DNA of 64,000 nucleotides, taken from positions 1 to 64,000 of the forward strand of contig NZ_CABQHJ010000010.1 in NCBI RefSeq assembly GCF_902463975.1. The letters are read 5' to 3'. Under the pieces are notes generated by a model. It did no database searches. It saw nothing but the letters and a program-made list of their open reading frames with translations, and was not told the origin of the DNA. This document shows positions 8,091 through 17,217 of this stretch, piece after piece. The stretch is from Phascolarctobacterium_A sp902463975 (GTDB lineage: Bacteria; Bacillota; Negativicutes; Acidaminococcales; Acidaminococcaceae). Every line of letters begins with the position of its first letter. Within the stretch, counting starts at the first letter, position 1. The translations under genes were made by a program, and so were the position numbers.

Positions 8091-9953
8091 TTAGAAGGTA
8101 TAAGTGTAGGTCACATGCACCATGCGTGGCAGGCAGTAATACTTGGTAGTAGAGCCAGGATTGCTTACGATATCATCGCGGTCGAAGATATTCTCCACGC
8201 CAAGCTCTACACTGCTGCTCTTGTCGAGCTTATAGCCGGCAATAAAGTTTACCGGCAGCAAATCGCCCCAACCGCTAGCTCTGTCCGTAGTAAACATGCC
8301 TGTCAGCGCAGCATTGAATTTAGCATCATGGTATTTGATGCTGGCATTGTATTGCTCGCGTGCAAACTTGCGCTCCCAAACACCTTCCTTGTTTTTGCCC
8401 ATAGGATTGCAGAAATTAGCGCCCAGAGAATAGCTGTATTTACTGCCAAAATCCTTCTCATAGGTCACTTCCAGGCCTTTGTTTTTAAAGGACATATTAC
8501 GTGTTATAGATGGATCATCGCTAGTTCCCTTACCTTCATACTCAATAGTGTCTAAATCCATATAATAGAGCGCTGTTTTGAACATACTGGTCTTGGAGCT
8601 CTTTTTATAACCAAACTCATAGGTCCAGCCTTCTTCAGGCCTCAAAAAGGGATTAGGAGCAACGTGAGAAGCACCGCCGCCATACATCTGTGTAAATGTA
8701 GGCATCTTAAAAGACTTAGCTGCATTGGCATATAAGCTGCTGTTATTATCCAGCTTCTTCAGCAAAGCAAACTGCGGAGTAAAGGCATTATAACGCTTGT
8801 TACCCTCAACAACAGTTTCACGGGCACCTACGGTAGCAGTATAACCAGCGCCAAGATCCTTAGACAGCTGCGCAAATACAGCGTAATTCGTTCTGAATTC
8901 ATTAATCTTCGTGCCGGGATTGATTTTTTTAGCTACGCTAATATCGTTTTTATAGGAATCACGGGAAATTGTTGTACCAACGATAACATCACCAAAATTA
9001 CCTGTAAGCTGCTTTTGCAAATCAAGGCCTATAGTATCAAAGCGTAAATGATCGAGCTTCGTCCATTTAGAGTCTGTAACACTATAGGTCTGATTTCTGC
9101 GATTGCTGCGGTTGTAAAACAAATTGGCACTCACGCTGTCATCCTTATATTGCAAGCGTGAAAAATCATCAATATAGTGGTAATTCGCATCCTCGGTAAG
9201 CTTGCTCCAGGTTTCGTCATACTGATCATAGGAATACTTGCTGTCATTGTGCTGATGTGAAAAACTCCAATTATCATCAAACTTATAGCTTGCGGTAAAG
9301 GACTTTTTGTTTAAATCATTAATCTGCTTATAATTACTGCTGTATCCCTTCATCGGGTCACTCTGCTCCAGCGCTACTGCAAAATTCAGCTTGTCGGCAT
9401 TCAATGTCAGTGCTGCCTTCTCCCTGCCGTATTCACCTTTAGTCAGTGACAAGGTATTGGGCATTTTCTTTTTCGTGATGATATTAATAACACCGGTAGA
9501 AGCCTCGGAACCGTAAAGTGTAGAAGCAGCACCCTTAACAATTTCTACGCGAGCAATAGATTCCACAGGAATAGAGTCCAGATAATAGCTTTCATTGATG
9601 TTGGCAGGCATACCGTCAATCATTACCACAGTGCCCTTATTCGCACCGCGCATCAGGATTTTTGCGTTCATACCGCCAAGGGACTGGCTGCCACCATAGG
9701 AGTAGGTAGTCACACCACTTTGCAGACGCAAAGCATCAAAAAGATTAGAAGCGCCTGTTTCAGCAAGCTGCTTCTGTGATACGGTTGTAACGGAAGCAGG
9801 CGTATCTACATCACGCTTGCTTTCACGCTGCGCAGTAACAACCATGGTATCAAGATTGTATGTCTGTAAATCATCGGCAAATGCCGGACTCGCCAGACAA
9901 ATATTTGCAGCCATAAATGTGGCTGCAAAGGAATTGGCAAAACTTTTTCTCAT
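8091..9953 (-). CDS. TonB-dependent outer membrane receptor
   Basis: A 620-aa outer membrane transporter. Signal peptide ends near ASPAFA-D, followed by a TonB-box-like DTMVVTAQRE. The plug domain has RGANKGTVVMIDGMP and the VEIVKGAASTLYGSEASTGVINIITKK signature pieces. The remainder is a 22-strand-type barrel ending in a terminal Phe (VTYTYTF). The family imports iron chelates, vitamin B12 or similar ligands. Nearby genes do not reveal the substrate, and I see no cobalamin riboswitch in the 180 nt upstream. It stands alone and its presence supports a diderm host. Confidence 0.92.
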   Translation of the reverse strand: MRKSFANSFAATFMAANICLASPAFADDLQTYNLDTMVVTAQRESKRDVDTPASVTTVSQKQLAETGASNLFDALRLQSGVTTYSYGGSQSLGGMNAKILMRGANKGTVVMIDGMPANINESYYLDSIPVESIARVEIVKGAASTLYGSEASTGVINIITKKKMPNTLSLTKGEYGREKAALTLNADKLNFAVALEQSDPMKGYSSNYKQINDLNKKSFTASYKFDDNWSFSHQHNDSKYSYDQYDETWSKLTEDANYHYIDDFSRLQYKDDSVSANLFYNRSNRRNQTYSVTDSKWTKLDHLRFDTIGLDLQKQLTGNFGDVIVGTTISRDSYKNDISVAKKINPGTKINEFRTNYAVFAQLSKDLGAGYTATVGARETVVEGNKRYNAFTPQFALLKKLDNNSSLYANAAKSFKMPTFTQMYGGGASHVAPNPFLRPEEGWTYEFGYKKSSKTSMFKTALYYMDLDTIEYEGKGTSDDPSITRNMSFKNKGLEVTYEKDFGSKYSYSLGANFCNPMGKNKEGVWERKFAREQYNASIKYHDAKFNAALTGMFTTDRASGWGDLLPVNFIAGYKLDKSSSVELGVENIFDRDDIVSNPGSTTKYYCLPRMVHVTYTYTF

Positions 9954-10076
9954 AATATACTCATCCTCTCATGTGCATAAAACATCTACCGAATATAGAT
10001 TTATAGCACTTTTGATGATGGTTGTCAACAAGGTTTTAATATGAGAAGTGATGTAGAAATAATAAAAATTTCTCCA

Positions 10077-10103
10077 TTACTGCTTTCACCATAAAAGCAG
10101 TAA
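10077..10103 (-). terminator. Possible terminator after the glycan-type cluster
   Basis: Perfect stem TTACTGCTTT/AAAGCAGTAA with a 7-nt loop, 33 nt downstream of the stop of the epimerase gene. The T-rich stretch on the minus strand begins about nine bases after the stem, so termination strength is uncertain. Confidence 0.5.
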
Positions 10104-10136
10104 CGATTAGTTTTTTATGCTTAATATATTTCAACG

Positions 10137-11087
10137 CTAAACTATATCTCTAAAATATTGGATTGTTTTTTCCAATCCTACTTCCAAATCAACTTTTGGT
10201 TTCCATTTTAAAACATTCATAGCTAAAGAAATATCTGGACAACGTCTTTTAGGATCATCTTTTGGCAAAGCCTTATAAGAAAAATCAGACCTATTTCCAC
10301 AATACAATCTTATTAAACTAGCAACATCAGAAATTGTTCTTTCATCAGGATTCCCTAAATTAACAGGTCCTTGAAATAAATCTTCCGTTGACATCATTTT
10401 TAATAAACCATCCAACAAGTCATCAATATAGCAAAAACTTCTAGTTTGTTCTCCTCTTCCATATATAGTTAAGTTCTCTCCCCTTAATGCCTGAACTATA
10501 AAATTAGAAATTACTCTACCATCATCAGCAGACATAAATGGGCCATACGTATTAAATATTCTTACAACCTTTACCAAAGAACCATATTTCCTCGCATAAT
10601 CAAAAATCAAAGACTCAGCACATCTTTTCCCTTCATCGTAACATGATCTGATACCTGTACAATTAACATTTCCCAAGTAATTCTCTTTTTGTGGAAAAAT
10701 CAACGGATCTCCGTAAACTTCGCTTGTACTAGCCTGTAAAAACTTTGCACGATTTTTTCGTGCTAAATTTAATAAATTCAATACACCTATCGTGTTAACT
10801 TTAGTGGTATATATTGGATCTTCTTGATATTTCAATGGAGCTGCTGGACACGCAAGGTTATAAATCTCATCGATTTTATATGAAGAATCCAAAACATCTA
10901 ATATATCCAATATATCTCCATTTACTATATTAAATCTCTCAGTTTCTAACAATACTCTTACATTATTTATATTTCCAGTCGTAAAATTATCAAAACATAT
11001 TACGTGGTTCTGTAAATTATCTAGTAGTCGACGGCATAAATTGGAACCAATAAATCCAGCTCCTCCTGTAACCAAAATAGTACTCAT
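10137..11087 (-). CDS. UDP-glucuronate decarboxylase-like SDR epimerase
   Basis: A 316-aa extended short-chain dehydrogenase. N-terminal TGGAGFIGSN binds NAD. The UXS-specific NLACPAAPLKYQ, ASTSEVYGDP and RSCYDEGKR (catalytic Tyr and Lys) point to conversion of UDP-glucuronate to UDP-xylose, or to a close variant. Two adjacent ATGs follow AGGAGGAA; the second (11085-11087) has the better spacing. It is the last gene of the six-gene minus-strand cluster and probably supplies the sugar nucleotide used by the glycosyltransferase gene in the same cluster. Confidence 0.85.
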   Translation of the reverse strand: MSTILVTGGAGFIGSNLCRRLLDNLQNHVICFDNFTTGNINNVRVLLETERFNIVNGDILDILDVLDSSYKIDEIYNLACPAAPLKYQEDPIYTTKVNTIGVLNLLNLARKNRAKFLQASTSEVYGDPLIFPQKENYLGNVNCTGIRSCYDEGKRCAESLIFDYARKYGSLVKVVRIFNTYGPFMSADDGRVISNFIVQALRGENLTIYGRGEQTRSFCYIDDLLDGLLKMMSTEDLFQGPVNLGNPDERTISDVASLIRLYCGNRSDFSYKALPKDDPKRRCPDISLAMNVLKWKPKVDLEVGLEKTIQYFRDIV

Positions 11088-11142
11088 CATTTCCTCCTAA
11101 AAACCAAACGCAACAAATCGTCGTTGATAGTAATCATAAAAA

Positions 11143-12342
11143 TCAAAGCACTATACGATTAAAACGAGCTTCATTAGAAAGGCTAGTACGTAAAGCTTTA
11201 CTACAATAAAACGGATCCAGGTTATATTCTTTCAAAATTTTATCTAATGAATAAAAATAATCAATAACAGTTTCAAATGACGGGACATCACAATCCAAAC
11301 GATTTCCTTTATCAAGGTGTAACACATTTGCACTAGAGACAATACCTTGAGAAGCTAGGTACTTATTAAATTTAAGCAAATTACCAATAGGTTCTAAGCC
11401 TAAAACAAAATTAGTCCAGGAATTACCATAGCCAAATACATCAACACCTTTTTTTAAAGCATCTAAGATATGATTAAATCCGATGTTCTTTTTTCCTGGA
11501 CAATATTTTGCAAAATCATCTTCATTACCAAGCTCAAAATTAAATACTATTTTTTCAATTCCAGCTTCCTTAAAATCTTCTAGTATATCTAAATCATTGG
11601 GCGGCATACAAACTGCTATAATACCTTCAGTAGACTTTTTCTCTACTAATGGCTTTATTGCCCTAACAATATCACAATAAATGTGAGCTTGCATATCTAA
11701 CACTTGATCAGATAAGTCTCCAGAAATCAGAATTACATGCATATGTTCATCATAACATTTTGACTTAATAGCCGCTTTAACTGATTTCGTGAGATAATTT
11801 AGATATGTATCCTTATTTTCATTCCAAAAATTGGGAGAAGAAACCTGATATGCCGTAAAAATACTTGCTTTGTTTTCACCAGCAACAGTGTTTGCACCAC
11901 AGAAAAGACAACCTGCAGAAATATTGCATCCTTTCCAAGGAATTATGTTCAATTCATCCAAACCACAAGCAGATACAAAATCCTTTGCAACTAAATCTTC
12001 TTCTAATTTATAAGAATAGTAGTCAGGTTCTTCAATAAAAGAGATTGAAATATCTTCAACTTTTCTATTATCAACAGTCGCAAATAATTCCCCATTTTTG
12101 CAATCAACCACTACTGGTTTTAACTTTCCAGGAGCCACACAAGAAGATACTGTTTCAAATCCATCTGAATGACGTATCAATAATTCTTGAGGACGGAAGT
12201 TATCTGCTCCTATCGGAGCATTGTATACCAAATTCTGAATCTTGGCATTTGTCTTACGTGCATATAAAAGAGCTTCATCAGTAAATTGTACCCCATGCGT
12301 TAATATCATAGCTTTTAAAAAAGTTTCAGGCATTATCATCAT
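11143..12342 (-). CDS. Radical SAM protein with atypical CX5CX2C cluster motif
   Basis: A 399-aa protein. The candidate cluster motif is C139-X5-C145-X2-C148 (CNISAGCLFCGAN), preceded by ELNIIPWKG. Downstream text such as LISGDLSD, GIIAVCMPPND and NFVLGLEP looks like the strands of a radical SAM barrel. The canonical spacing is CX3CX2C, so two extra residues are present. The roughly 130-residue N-terminal region is not recognised. The start overlaps the end of the glycosyltransferase gene by 17 nt and has AGGAG upstream, so it is translated as part of the cluster. It could modify the sugar or small molecule made here; the reaction is unknown. Confidence 0.7.
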   Translation of the reverse strand: MMIMPETFLKAMILTHGVQFTDEALLYARKTNAKIQNLVYNAPIGADNFRPQELLIRHSDGFETVSSCVAPGKLKPVVVDCKNGELFATVDNRKVEDISISFIEEPDYYSYKLEEDLVAKDFVSACGLDELNIIPWKGCNISAGCLFCGANTVAGENKASIFTAYQVSSPNFWNENKDTYLNYLTKSVKAAIKSKCYDEHMHVILISGDLSDQVLDMQAHIYCDIVRAIKPLVEKKSTEGIIAVCMPPNDLDILEDFKEAGIEKIVFNFELGNEDDFAKYCPGKKNIGFNHILDALKKGVDVFGYGNSWTNFVLGLEPIGNLLKFNKYLASQGIVSSANVLHLDKGNRLDCDVPSFETVIDYFYSLDKILKEYNLDPFYCSKALRTSLSNEARFNRIVL

Positions 12343-13270
12343 TCTTATCTCCTCTTAGTATATTAAAAAACCAAACGATATGAAATATTGGAAAAAACAA
12401 CTGATAAACTACACCATAAAATAGTAGTTTATAATCTTTTCTAGTCATAAGTAAAGCGATTGCTAAAATATAAATCATTCCAGCGTACAAATTACAATAA
12501 CTAATGTATCCAATCATAAGCCAATTGACTATCCAACTAAAATGGTAAAATGCTGCATGCAATAATAATTTGCTTTGATATTCTTTTCGTTTCGGATATG
12601 AGAATATTTGATAGAAACCTTTCGCCCAACGCTTACGTTGTCTACATAATCCCCAAAAATTTGTATTAGGTTTTTCGTAACCAAGAAGAAAAGACGATCG
12701 TAATATACTATAGTCTTTCCTATTATTACTTATATAAGCGCCAATAGCAAGATCATCTAAAAAAGTATCAATTTGATATAATTTATCTTGAAAAGCTTTT
12801 GGTCTAATAAAAAAGCATTGTCCTGGTATACTAATTCCCATATTTAATTTCCACGATAAAGGTCTTATCAAATCATGAGATAAGTGTTTATCCGTCGCCA
12901 CTAGATTTGATATAAAGCCAGACTGTGATTGGGCATAAATTCGTCCCCATCCAATATCATATTTCCCTGATAATCCTTTTTCTAAAAACTTGAGTATTGT
13001 CTCGTCATTTACATTTATATCATTATCAATACTCAAATATAAACAATCCTCTTGTTCTCTTTCAAATAAGTATAGTAGCCTAATATACTTTGTTCCCGGA
13101 AAATTTATACTATCGATTTTTATGCCATCAAATTCAAATTTTCTATCATTATCAGTAAATATGATACAAGAGATTTTTGTATTAAGCTTTAACGAAAGCG
13201 TAAGTATCTTTTTTATATTATCATTAAAAGCCTCATTGCTTCGCATATATGTTATAATTTTCAAGTTCAT
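12326..13270 (-). CDS. Family 2-like glycosyltransferase with C-terminal membrane segments
   Basis: A 314-aa protein. It starts with KIITYMRSN, has a DxD-like SIDNDINVND near residue 90, and RQRKRWAKGF, the Q(Q/R)xRW-type motif of processive GT2 enzymes. Two to three membrane helices fill the last 80 residues. It probably transfers a sugar to a lipid-linked or membrane-bound acceptor at the inner face of the membrane. It overlaps the carbamoyltransferase gene by 4 nt and the radical SAM gene by 17 nt. Composition is strongly AT-rich, as in the rest of the cluster. Confidence 0.8.
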   Translation of the reverse strand: MNLKIITYMRSNEAFNDNIKKILTLSLKLNTKISCIIFTDNDRKFEFDGIKIDSINFPGTKYIRLLYLFEREQEDCLYLSIDNDINVNDETILKFLEKGLSGKYDIGWGRIYAQSQSGFISNLVATDKHLSHDLIRPLSWKLNMGISIPGQCFFIRPKAFQDKLYQIDTFLDDLAIGAYISNNRKDYSILRSSFLLGYEKPNTNFWGLCRQRKRWAKGFYQIFSYPKRKEYQSKLLLHAAFYHFSWIVNWLMIGYISYCNLYAGMIYILAIALLMTRKDYKLLFYGVVYQLFFPIFHIVWFFNILRGDKNDDNA

Positions 13271-14847
13271 ATTATATCTACCTTTTCTCCATTCATATAA
13301 ACATATTCAAGCTTCATTCTTTTGGCAGAAAGCAAAGCGTCTGATTGACTTTCTACAATAGGTTCTCCTTTGCCATTAAAAGAAGTGTTAATCAATACTA
13401 ATTCCCCATATTTTTTCTCAAGATAATCTAAAATTTTCCAAATCAGCTTTTTATTTTGATTCTCGTATATAACTTGAATTCTAACAGTATTATCTTTATG
13501 AACCAAAGCTGGCATATAATCTATCATTTCAGGTTTAATATTTATTGCCGATAGCATAAGCGGACTAGCTATTCTATCATCAGTAATCTTTTTCAGATTA
13601 CGCTCTAATATTACACCTCCAAAAGGTCTAAAGTTTTCCCGATGTTTTATCTGTAAATTGAGCCGATCCTTCATGTTCTTACTTTTTGCAGAAGCAATAA
13701 TACTTCGATTACAAAGAGCTCGCGGACCATATTCCGAGCCACCTTCAAATAGTCCTATAATCTTATCATCATGTATATCTTTTATTACCTGAAATAATAC
13801 AGATTCATCATGGCATATTTCACCATAACTTTTTCCTAATGCATAGTCCCACTCAATTTTACTTTTATCTTTAAATATTTTTCTAATTGCCCAAAGTCCT
13901 GCTCCTATAGAAATTCCGTCATCTCCACTTGCTGGAAAAAGGCCCAATGAATTAATCAATCCACTATTTATTAATTTTCCATTGTTAAGGCAATTTAATG
14001 CAACCCCACCAGAAAAACAAAAATCTAGGACATTATATTTTTCAGAAAAATATTTAATACGGGTTTGAATGTAGCTTTCTAATTCGAATTGAAGAGCACA
14101 TGCAATATTTTTTGCTGTTTGCAACTCATATGATAGTGGATAATCTTGTGCATTTAAATAATCTAACCATTCTTTACGAACATGTAATTTTTTATCAAAA
14201 TACAGACATTCTGGTACATCAGCATTCCCCACACCATATGCTGCCAATGCCATAACTTTGCCGGCTGCATTATAATCCTTAAAAATCAGTCGGCTAACAT
14301 CAGCATAGGCATATCCTATGGAGTCCATATGTGATCCCCATTTGTATTTATGCTTAGATGCACTTTCATGAACAGCATATTTCTTTTCAGCTTGTAATTC
14401 AGTTATTTCGCCATTATCCAGTAGATATAGAGATTCTGCTTCAAATAAATCTTCTTCTGATAAGCTCGAACATCCATTATCAACTGGTCTGCACCCACGC
14501 CCATCCATTATATAAATTAATGTCTTGTCAAATTTAGCTGCTAAAGATGCTGCATATGCATGAAATAAATGATGCTCATATCTCACAATTACTTTTGAAA
14601 ACTTCTTATAATAATCATCATTAATTTCAGTTGAATCATACCAATTTACACGAACAACTAACGAAATTTGATTATACGTAATACCAGCAGCTTTAAGTAA
14701 ATATTCTATGCATTCAATAGGTTCTCCAGAATCATGTTTTTTTCTAGTTAATCGCTCTCTGGCAATTGCATAGAGTAATTGATTATTTTTATATAAACAT
14801 GCTGAAGAATCATGTCCACTATGAACGCCAAGTATATAACGATCCAC
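13267..14847 (-). CDS. Carbamoyltransferase, NodU/CmcH family
   Basis: A 526-aa enzyme expected to transfer a carbamoyl group from carbamoyl phosphate to a hydroxyl, via a carbamoyl-adenylate. The N-terminal GVHSGHDSSACL, the metal-binding YEHHLFHAYAAS, and the C-terminal EYGPRALCNRSIIAS with HRENFRPFGG are the TobZ/NodU landmarks. GTG at 14845-14847 is the best start, six bases after AGGGGGG; the longer frame would overlap the previous gene. Enzymes of this family decorate antibiotics, Nod factors and surface sugars. It lies mid-cluster, so carbamoylation is probably a tailoring step on the cluster product. Confidence 0.88.
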   Translation of the reverse strand: MDRYILGVHSGHDSSACLYKNNQLLYAIARERLTRKKHDSGEPIECIEYLLKAAGITYNQISLVVRVNWYDSTEINDDYYKKFSKVIVRYEHHLFHAYAASLAAKFDKTLIYIMDGRGCRPVDNGCSSLSEEDLFEAESLYLLDNGEITELQAEKKYAVHESASKHKYKWGSHMDSIGYAYADVSRLIFKDYNAAGKVMALAAYGVGNADVPECLYFDKKLHVRKEWLDYLNAQDYPLSYELQTAKNIACALQFELESYIQTRIKYFSEKYNVLDFCFSGGVALNCLNNGKLINSGLINSLGLFPASGDDGISIGAGLWAIRKIFKDKSKIEWDYALGKSYGEICHDESVLFQVIKDIHDDKIIGLFEGGSEYGPRALCNRSIIASAKSKNMKDRLNLQIKHRENFRPFGGVILERNLKKITDDRIASPLMLSAINIKPEMIDYMPALVHKDNTVRIQVIYENQNKKLIWKILDYLEKKYGELVLINTSFNGKGEPIVESQSDALLSAKRMKLEYVYMNGEKVDII

Positions 14848-14860
14848 TTGATTCCCCCCT

Positions 14861-15508
14861 TTACAAACGTGCTTTTTCAATTGCCATACTATGTCTACGT
14901 TTTTCTATACAATTCGGACAATGGAAAGAATGAATTATCCCATTATACCCACAGCCTTTTTCTTCGCTAAGATTTATTTCTTTAGTTTTTTCCGGATGCT
15001 TATCTCTGTATCTATTTTTTATTTCAACACTACATTTTATACAAGGAACATCATTTTTTTCTTTTACATATACTGCAATTCCTGTTTTATCCCATATATT
15101 GAGTTCATCACAAATACTACAATACGCTAAAAACCAAGGAAATCCCCCATATAAATGTGATATTAATTTTTTTGAAAAAACATACTGAAATTCTTGTATT
15201 TCAAAATCACCTTTTTCTTGAAGAGCTTCATATACCTCATTATCAAATGATTCGCCTGGCCGAAATAAAAGATAGGTATCAGATTCATCGATGTTCAAAT
15301 CGCAGCTTTTATATTCATTATACCCCAAAATATCATATACTAATGCCGGAACCCATGGATACAAAATATGAGTATTATCTCTATCAATTGCTTTTAGGTC
15401 CTCATAAGTTTTAATCTTTGAAGTATACTTAATCAATTCATCTTTATCAATTTCTATTCCCTGCATTTTCATAGCTAATTTAAATGATTTTATGCAAACA
15501 CTATCCAT
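14861..15508 (-). CDS. Unrecognised protein with NDK-like segment and zinc ribbon
   Basis: A 215-aa protein, taking the ATG at 15506-15508 six bases after GAGG, one base downstream of the previous stop. The middle (about residues 75-150), with TYLLFRPGESF followed by a helix and a hydrophobic strand, recalls the start of nucleoside diphosphate kinase folds. The C-terminus has CIKC and CPNC pairs about 40 residues apart, consistent with one zinc site. The NDK similarity is weak and I cannot assign catalytic residues. It lies between the ATP-grasp and carbamoyltransferase genes and is probably a pathway-specific enzyme or carrier. Confidence 0.6.
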   Translation of the reverse strand: MDSVCIKSFKLAMKMQGIEIDKDELIKYTSKIKTYEDLKAIDRDNTHILYPWVPALVYDILGYNEYKSCDLNIDESDTYLLFRPGESFDNEVYEALQEKGDFEIQEFQYVFSKKLISHLYGGFPWFLAYCSICDELNIWDKTGIAVYVKEKNDVPCIKCSVEIKNRYRDKHPEKTKEINLSEEKGCGYNGIIHSFHCPNCIEKRRHSMAIEKARL

Positions 15509-15509
15509 C

Positions 15510-16679
15510 TCAAACCTCATCATGCTTAATATATTGGCTACCGATTAGTAGTCTATCTTTTATTTTCTTATAATACGCTTCTGAGAAATTATCTCCTAAA
15601 CATATAGCTAATCGATTATTGGCACTAGGATCTAATCTATCAATTCTATCTCCTAATTTTTTTAATTTTATACCCTGTAAATCGTTAATAAGAAAATTAT
15701 CATTTATTAGAGTTCCCATAGCATTAGGGATAAAATTCAACTGAAAAACATTTTGGAAATTTCCTTTATTAGCTATGGATTTTTCTCCAAACAACACTTC
15801 TAAGGAATCCATATATAAATTACCACCATGGTATCTCAGTAATTCTGAAATTCCTCCACCAACTCGGCATGAGAAATCAATCGGAACTAACACATTGCTG
15901 ACACTAGTAGGTAAAATAAAATCAAACTGTCCGAATGAGATATTATCATAATCAAACAACGCATTGCACCATAATTCTAAATATCTTCTTATGATCTCTG
16001 TTGGTTCTTCCAATACATATGCTAATACACACGGAGCATCATCAATAATTGTTTTGTATTTTTTGCATACCCTAACAATAGAAAATTTACCCTGACAGAA
16101 AAAAACATCCGCGCTATATTCTATGCCATCAATAAATTCAAAACATATTGATGGCGAAGTTGTAATATCTAATACTTTTTTTACCTTTTCGTCAACATTA
16201 GACGCATCAGTTAAATACTTATTTATATTTTGATAATTTAACGCAGAGATTATTTTTACGCCATGTCCTGAATATTGATTATCTGGTTTTATAATATACA
16301 CTTTTTGTTTATCTGATACTATTTTTTCTATATTGCTCGTTATTTCATATCTATTCGATGGTAATCCATGTTGCATCATGCAATCCGCTAAATATTTTTT
16401 AGACCGACTAGCCTTAAATGCTTTAGTAGAAATTCTACACCTTTTTACATTCTTTTTACACCATGTTACCCAATATTCATTTAATGGCACTACTATTAAA
16501 TCTTCATCTTTAATATCATTTTTAACACTTACTTCTTTTAAATCATCTGAACTAATATATTTTGCCATTTCAGGTGTCTCAACAAACTGCAATACGAAAT
16601 CTGTATTTTTAAAAGCAGCTTTTATATCTGCCAATCCATATATGCTTGCAGCACCTGCAAATATTATTATTTTTTTCAT
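15510..16679 (-). CDS. ATP-grasp ligase-like protein
   Basis: A 389-aa protein with the ATP-grasp plan. The N-terminal Rossmann-like start is KKIIIFAGAASIYG. VYIIKPDNQYSGHGV is the ATP-lid region, FEFIDGIEYSAD contains the acidic hinge, and QFDFILPTS with PIDFSCRVGGGISELL carries the metal-binding acidic residues. Such enzymes join a carboxylate to an amine, hydroxyl or thiol through an acyl phosphate. It is the first gene of the cluster, with a few hundred bases of AT-rich DNA upstream. Substrate unknown; an amino acid or sugar acid is a reasonable guess. Confidence 0.75.
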   Translation of the reverse strand: MKKIIIFAGAASIYGLADIKAAFKNTDFVLQFVETPEMAKYISSDDLKEVSVKNDIKDEDLIVVPLNEYWVTWCKKNVKRCRISTKAFKASRSKKYLADCMMQHGLPSNRYEITSNIEKIVSDKQKVYIIKPDNQYSGHGVKIISALNYQNINKYLTDASNVDEKVKKVLDITTSPSICFEFIDGIEYSADVFFCQGKFSIVRVCKKYKTIIDDAPCVLAYVLEEPTEIIRRYLELWCNALFDYDNISFGQFDFILPTSVSNVLVPIDFSCRVGGGISELLRYHGGNLYMDSLEVLFGEKSIANKGNFQNVFQLNFIPNAMGTLINDNFLINDLQGIKLKKLGDRIDRLDPSANNRLAICLGDNFSEAYYKKIKDRLLIGSQYIKHDEV

Positions 16680-17067
16680 CTCAATTTCTCCTAGATTAAC
16701 ACCCAGATTAATTATACGAAAATATAAGCCGTTAATAAAAAGAATATCAATAGTGATTTTTGTGTCAAACCTATTGTTCCGAAAAGTAGCGATAACTACA
16801 TATCAATCCTATTTTAGCGCAATCGAAGCTATTAGTAAATCCTGTTACAAATTTTTAAAGACATGGAACACTTCGCGCATTCTTAAAGTTCTTGCGAATA
16901 AGTATAATAAAAACGAGAAATGCCGCACAAATTACATAAGCGTCTAATAAAGTCTCCACTCACAAAGCATACAAATCAATATTACATATCTAAGCAAAAA
17001 CTAAAACCTCCTATTCCAGAATGTTAATATACCGAAATATACATTCTAAAAAGGAGGCTGAGACAGT
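16680..17067. other. Non-coding gap between two minus-strand clusters
   Basis: AT-rich DNA carrying the promoter region of the ATP-grasp cluster. It includes a 41-nt sequence (16903-16943) that recurs with few changes at 25644-25685, and a dyad AGAATGT...ACATTCT (17018-17047) just before the ribosome site of the 32-codon plus-strand gene. No convincing longer gene was found. Confidence 0.5.
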
Positions 17068-17166
17068 ATGTCTTCCGAAAATTATATCACTAAATCACTC
17101 AACATTAAACCATCTGAGTTGTTATCTTTAACTGGAAGCTCAAAAAAAGGGTATTATTATTTTTAA
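17068..17166 (+). CDS. Candidate small peptide gene (32 aa) with aromatic tail
   Basis: ATG at 17068-17070 lies ten bases after the strong ribosome site AAGGAGG, and the frame closes at TAA 17164-17166. The peptide has a polar N-terminal half with an IKPSELLSL stretch and ends GSSKKGYYYF, three Tyr and a Phe at the C-terminus. It is the only plus-strand gene between two minus-strand biosynthetic clusters and lies behind a dyad (17018-17047). The leader-like front and aromatic tail are compatible with a modified-peptide precursor or a signalling peptide. No family is recognised; expression is unproven. Confidence 0.5.
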   Translation: MSSENYITKSLNIKPSELLSLTGSSKKGYYYF

Positions 17167-17217
17167 GATTCGCCTGAAAATTAACGATTAGATCCACTCA
17201 ATTCCAATAACAATAAA

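Noticed and set aside
9954..10136. Possible cobalamin riboswitch upstream of the TonB-dependent receptor
   Set aside because: The gap is short and lacks the conserved B12-box and core elements; only a terminator-like stem is seen.
16333..16947. A long plus-strand frame opposite the ATP-grasp gene and upstream gap
   Set aside because: It is the antisense of a clear gene over most of its length and has no independent coding signs.
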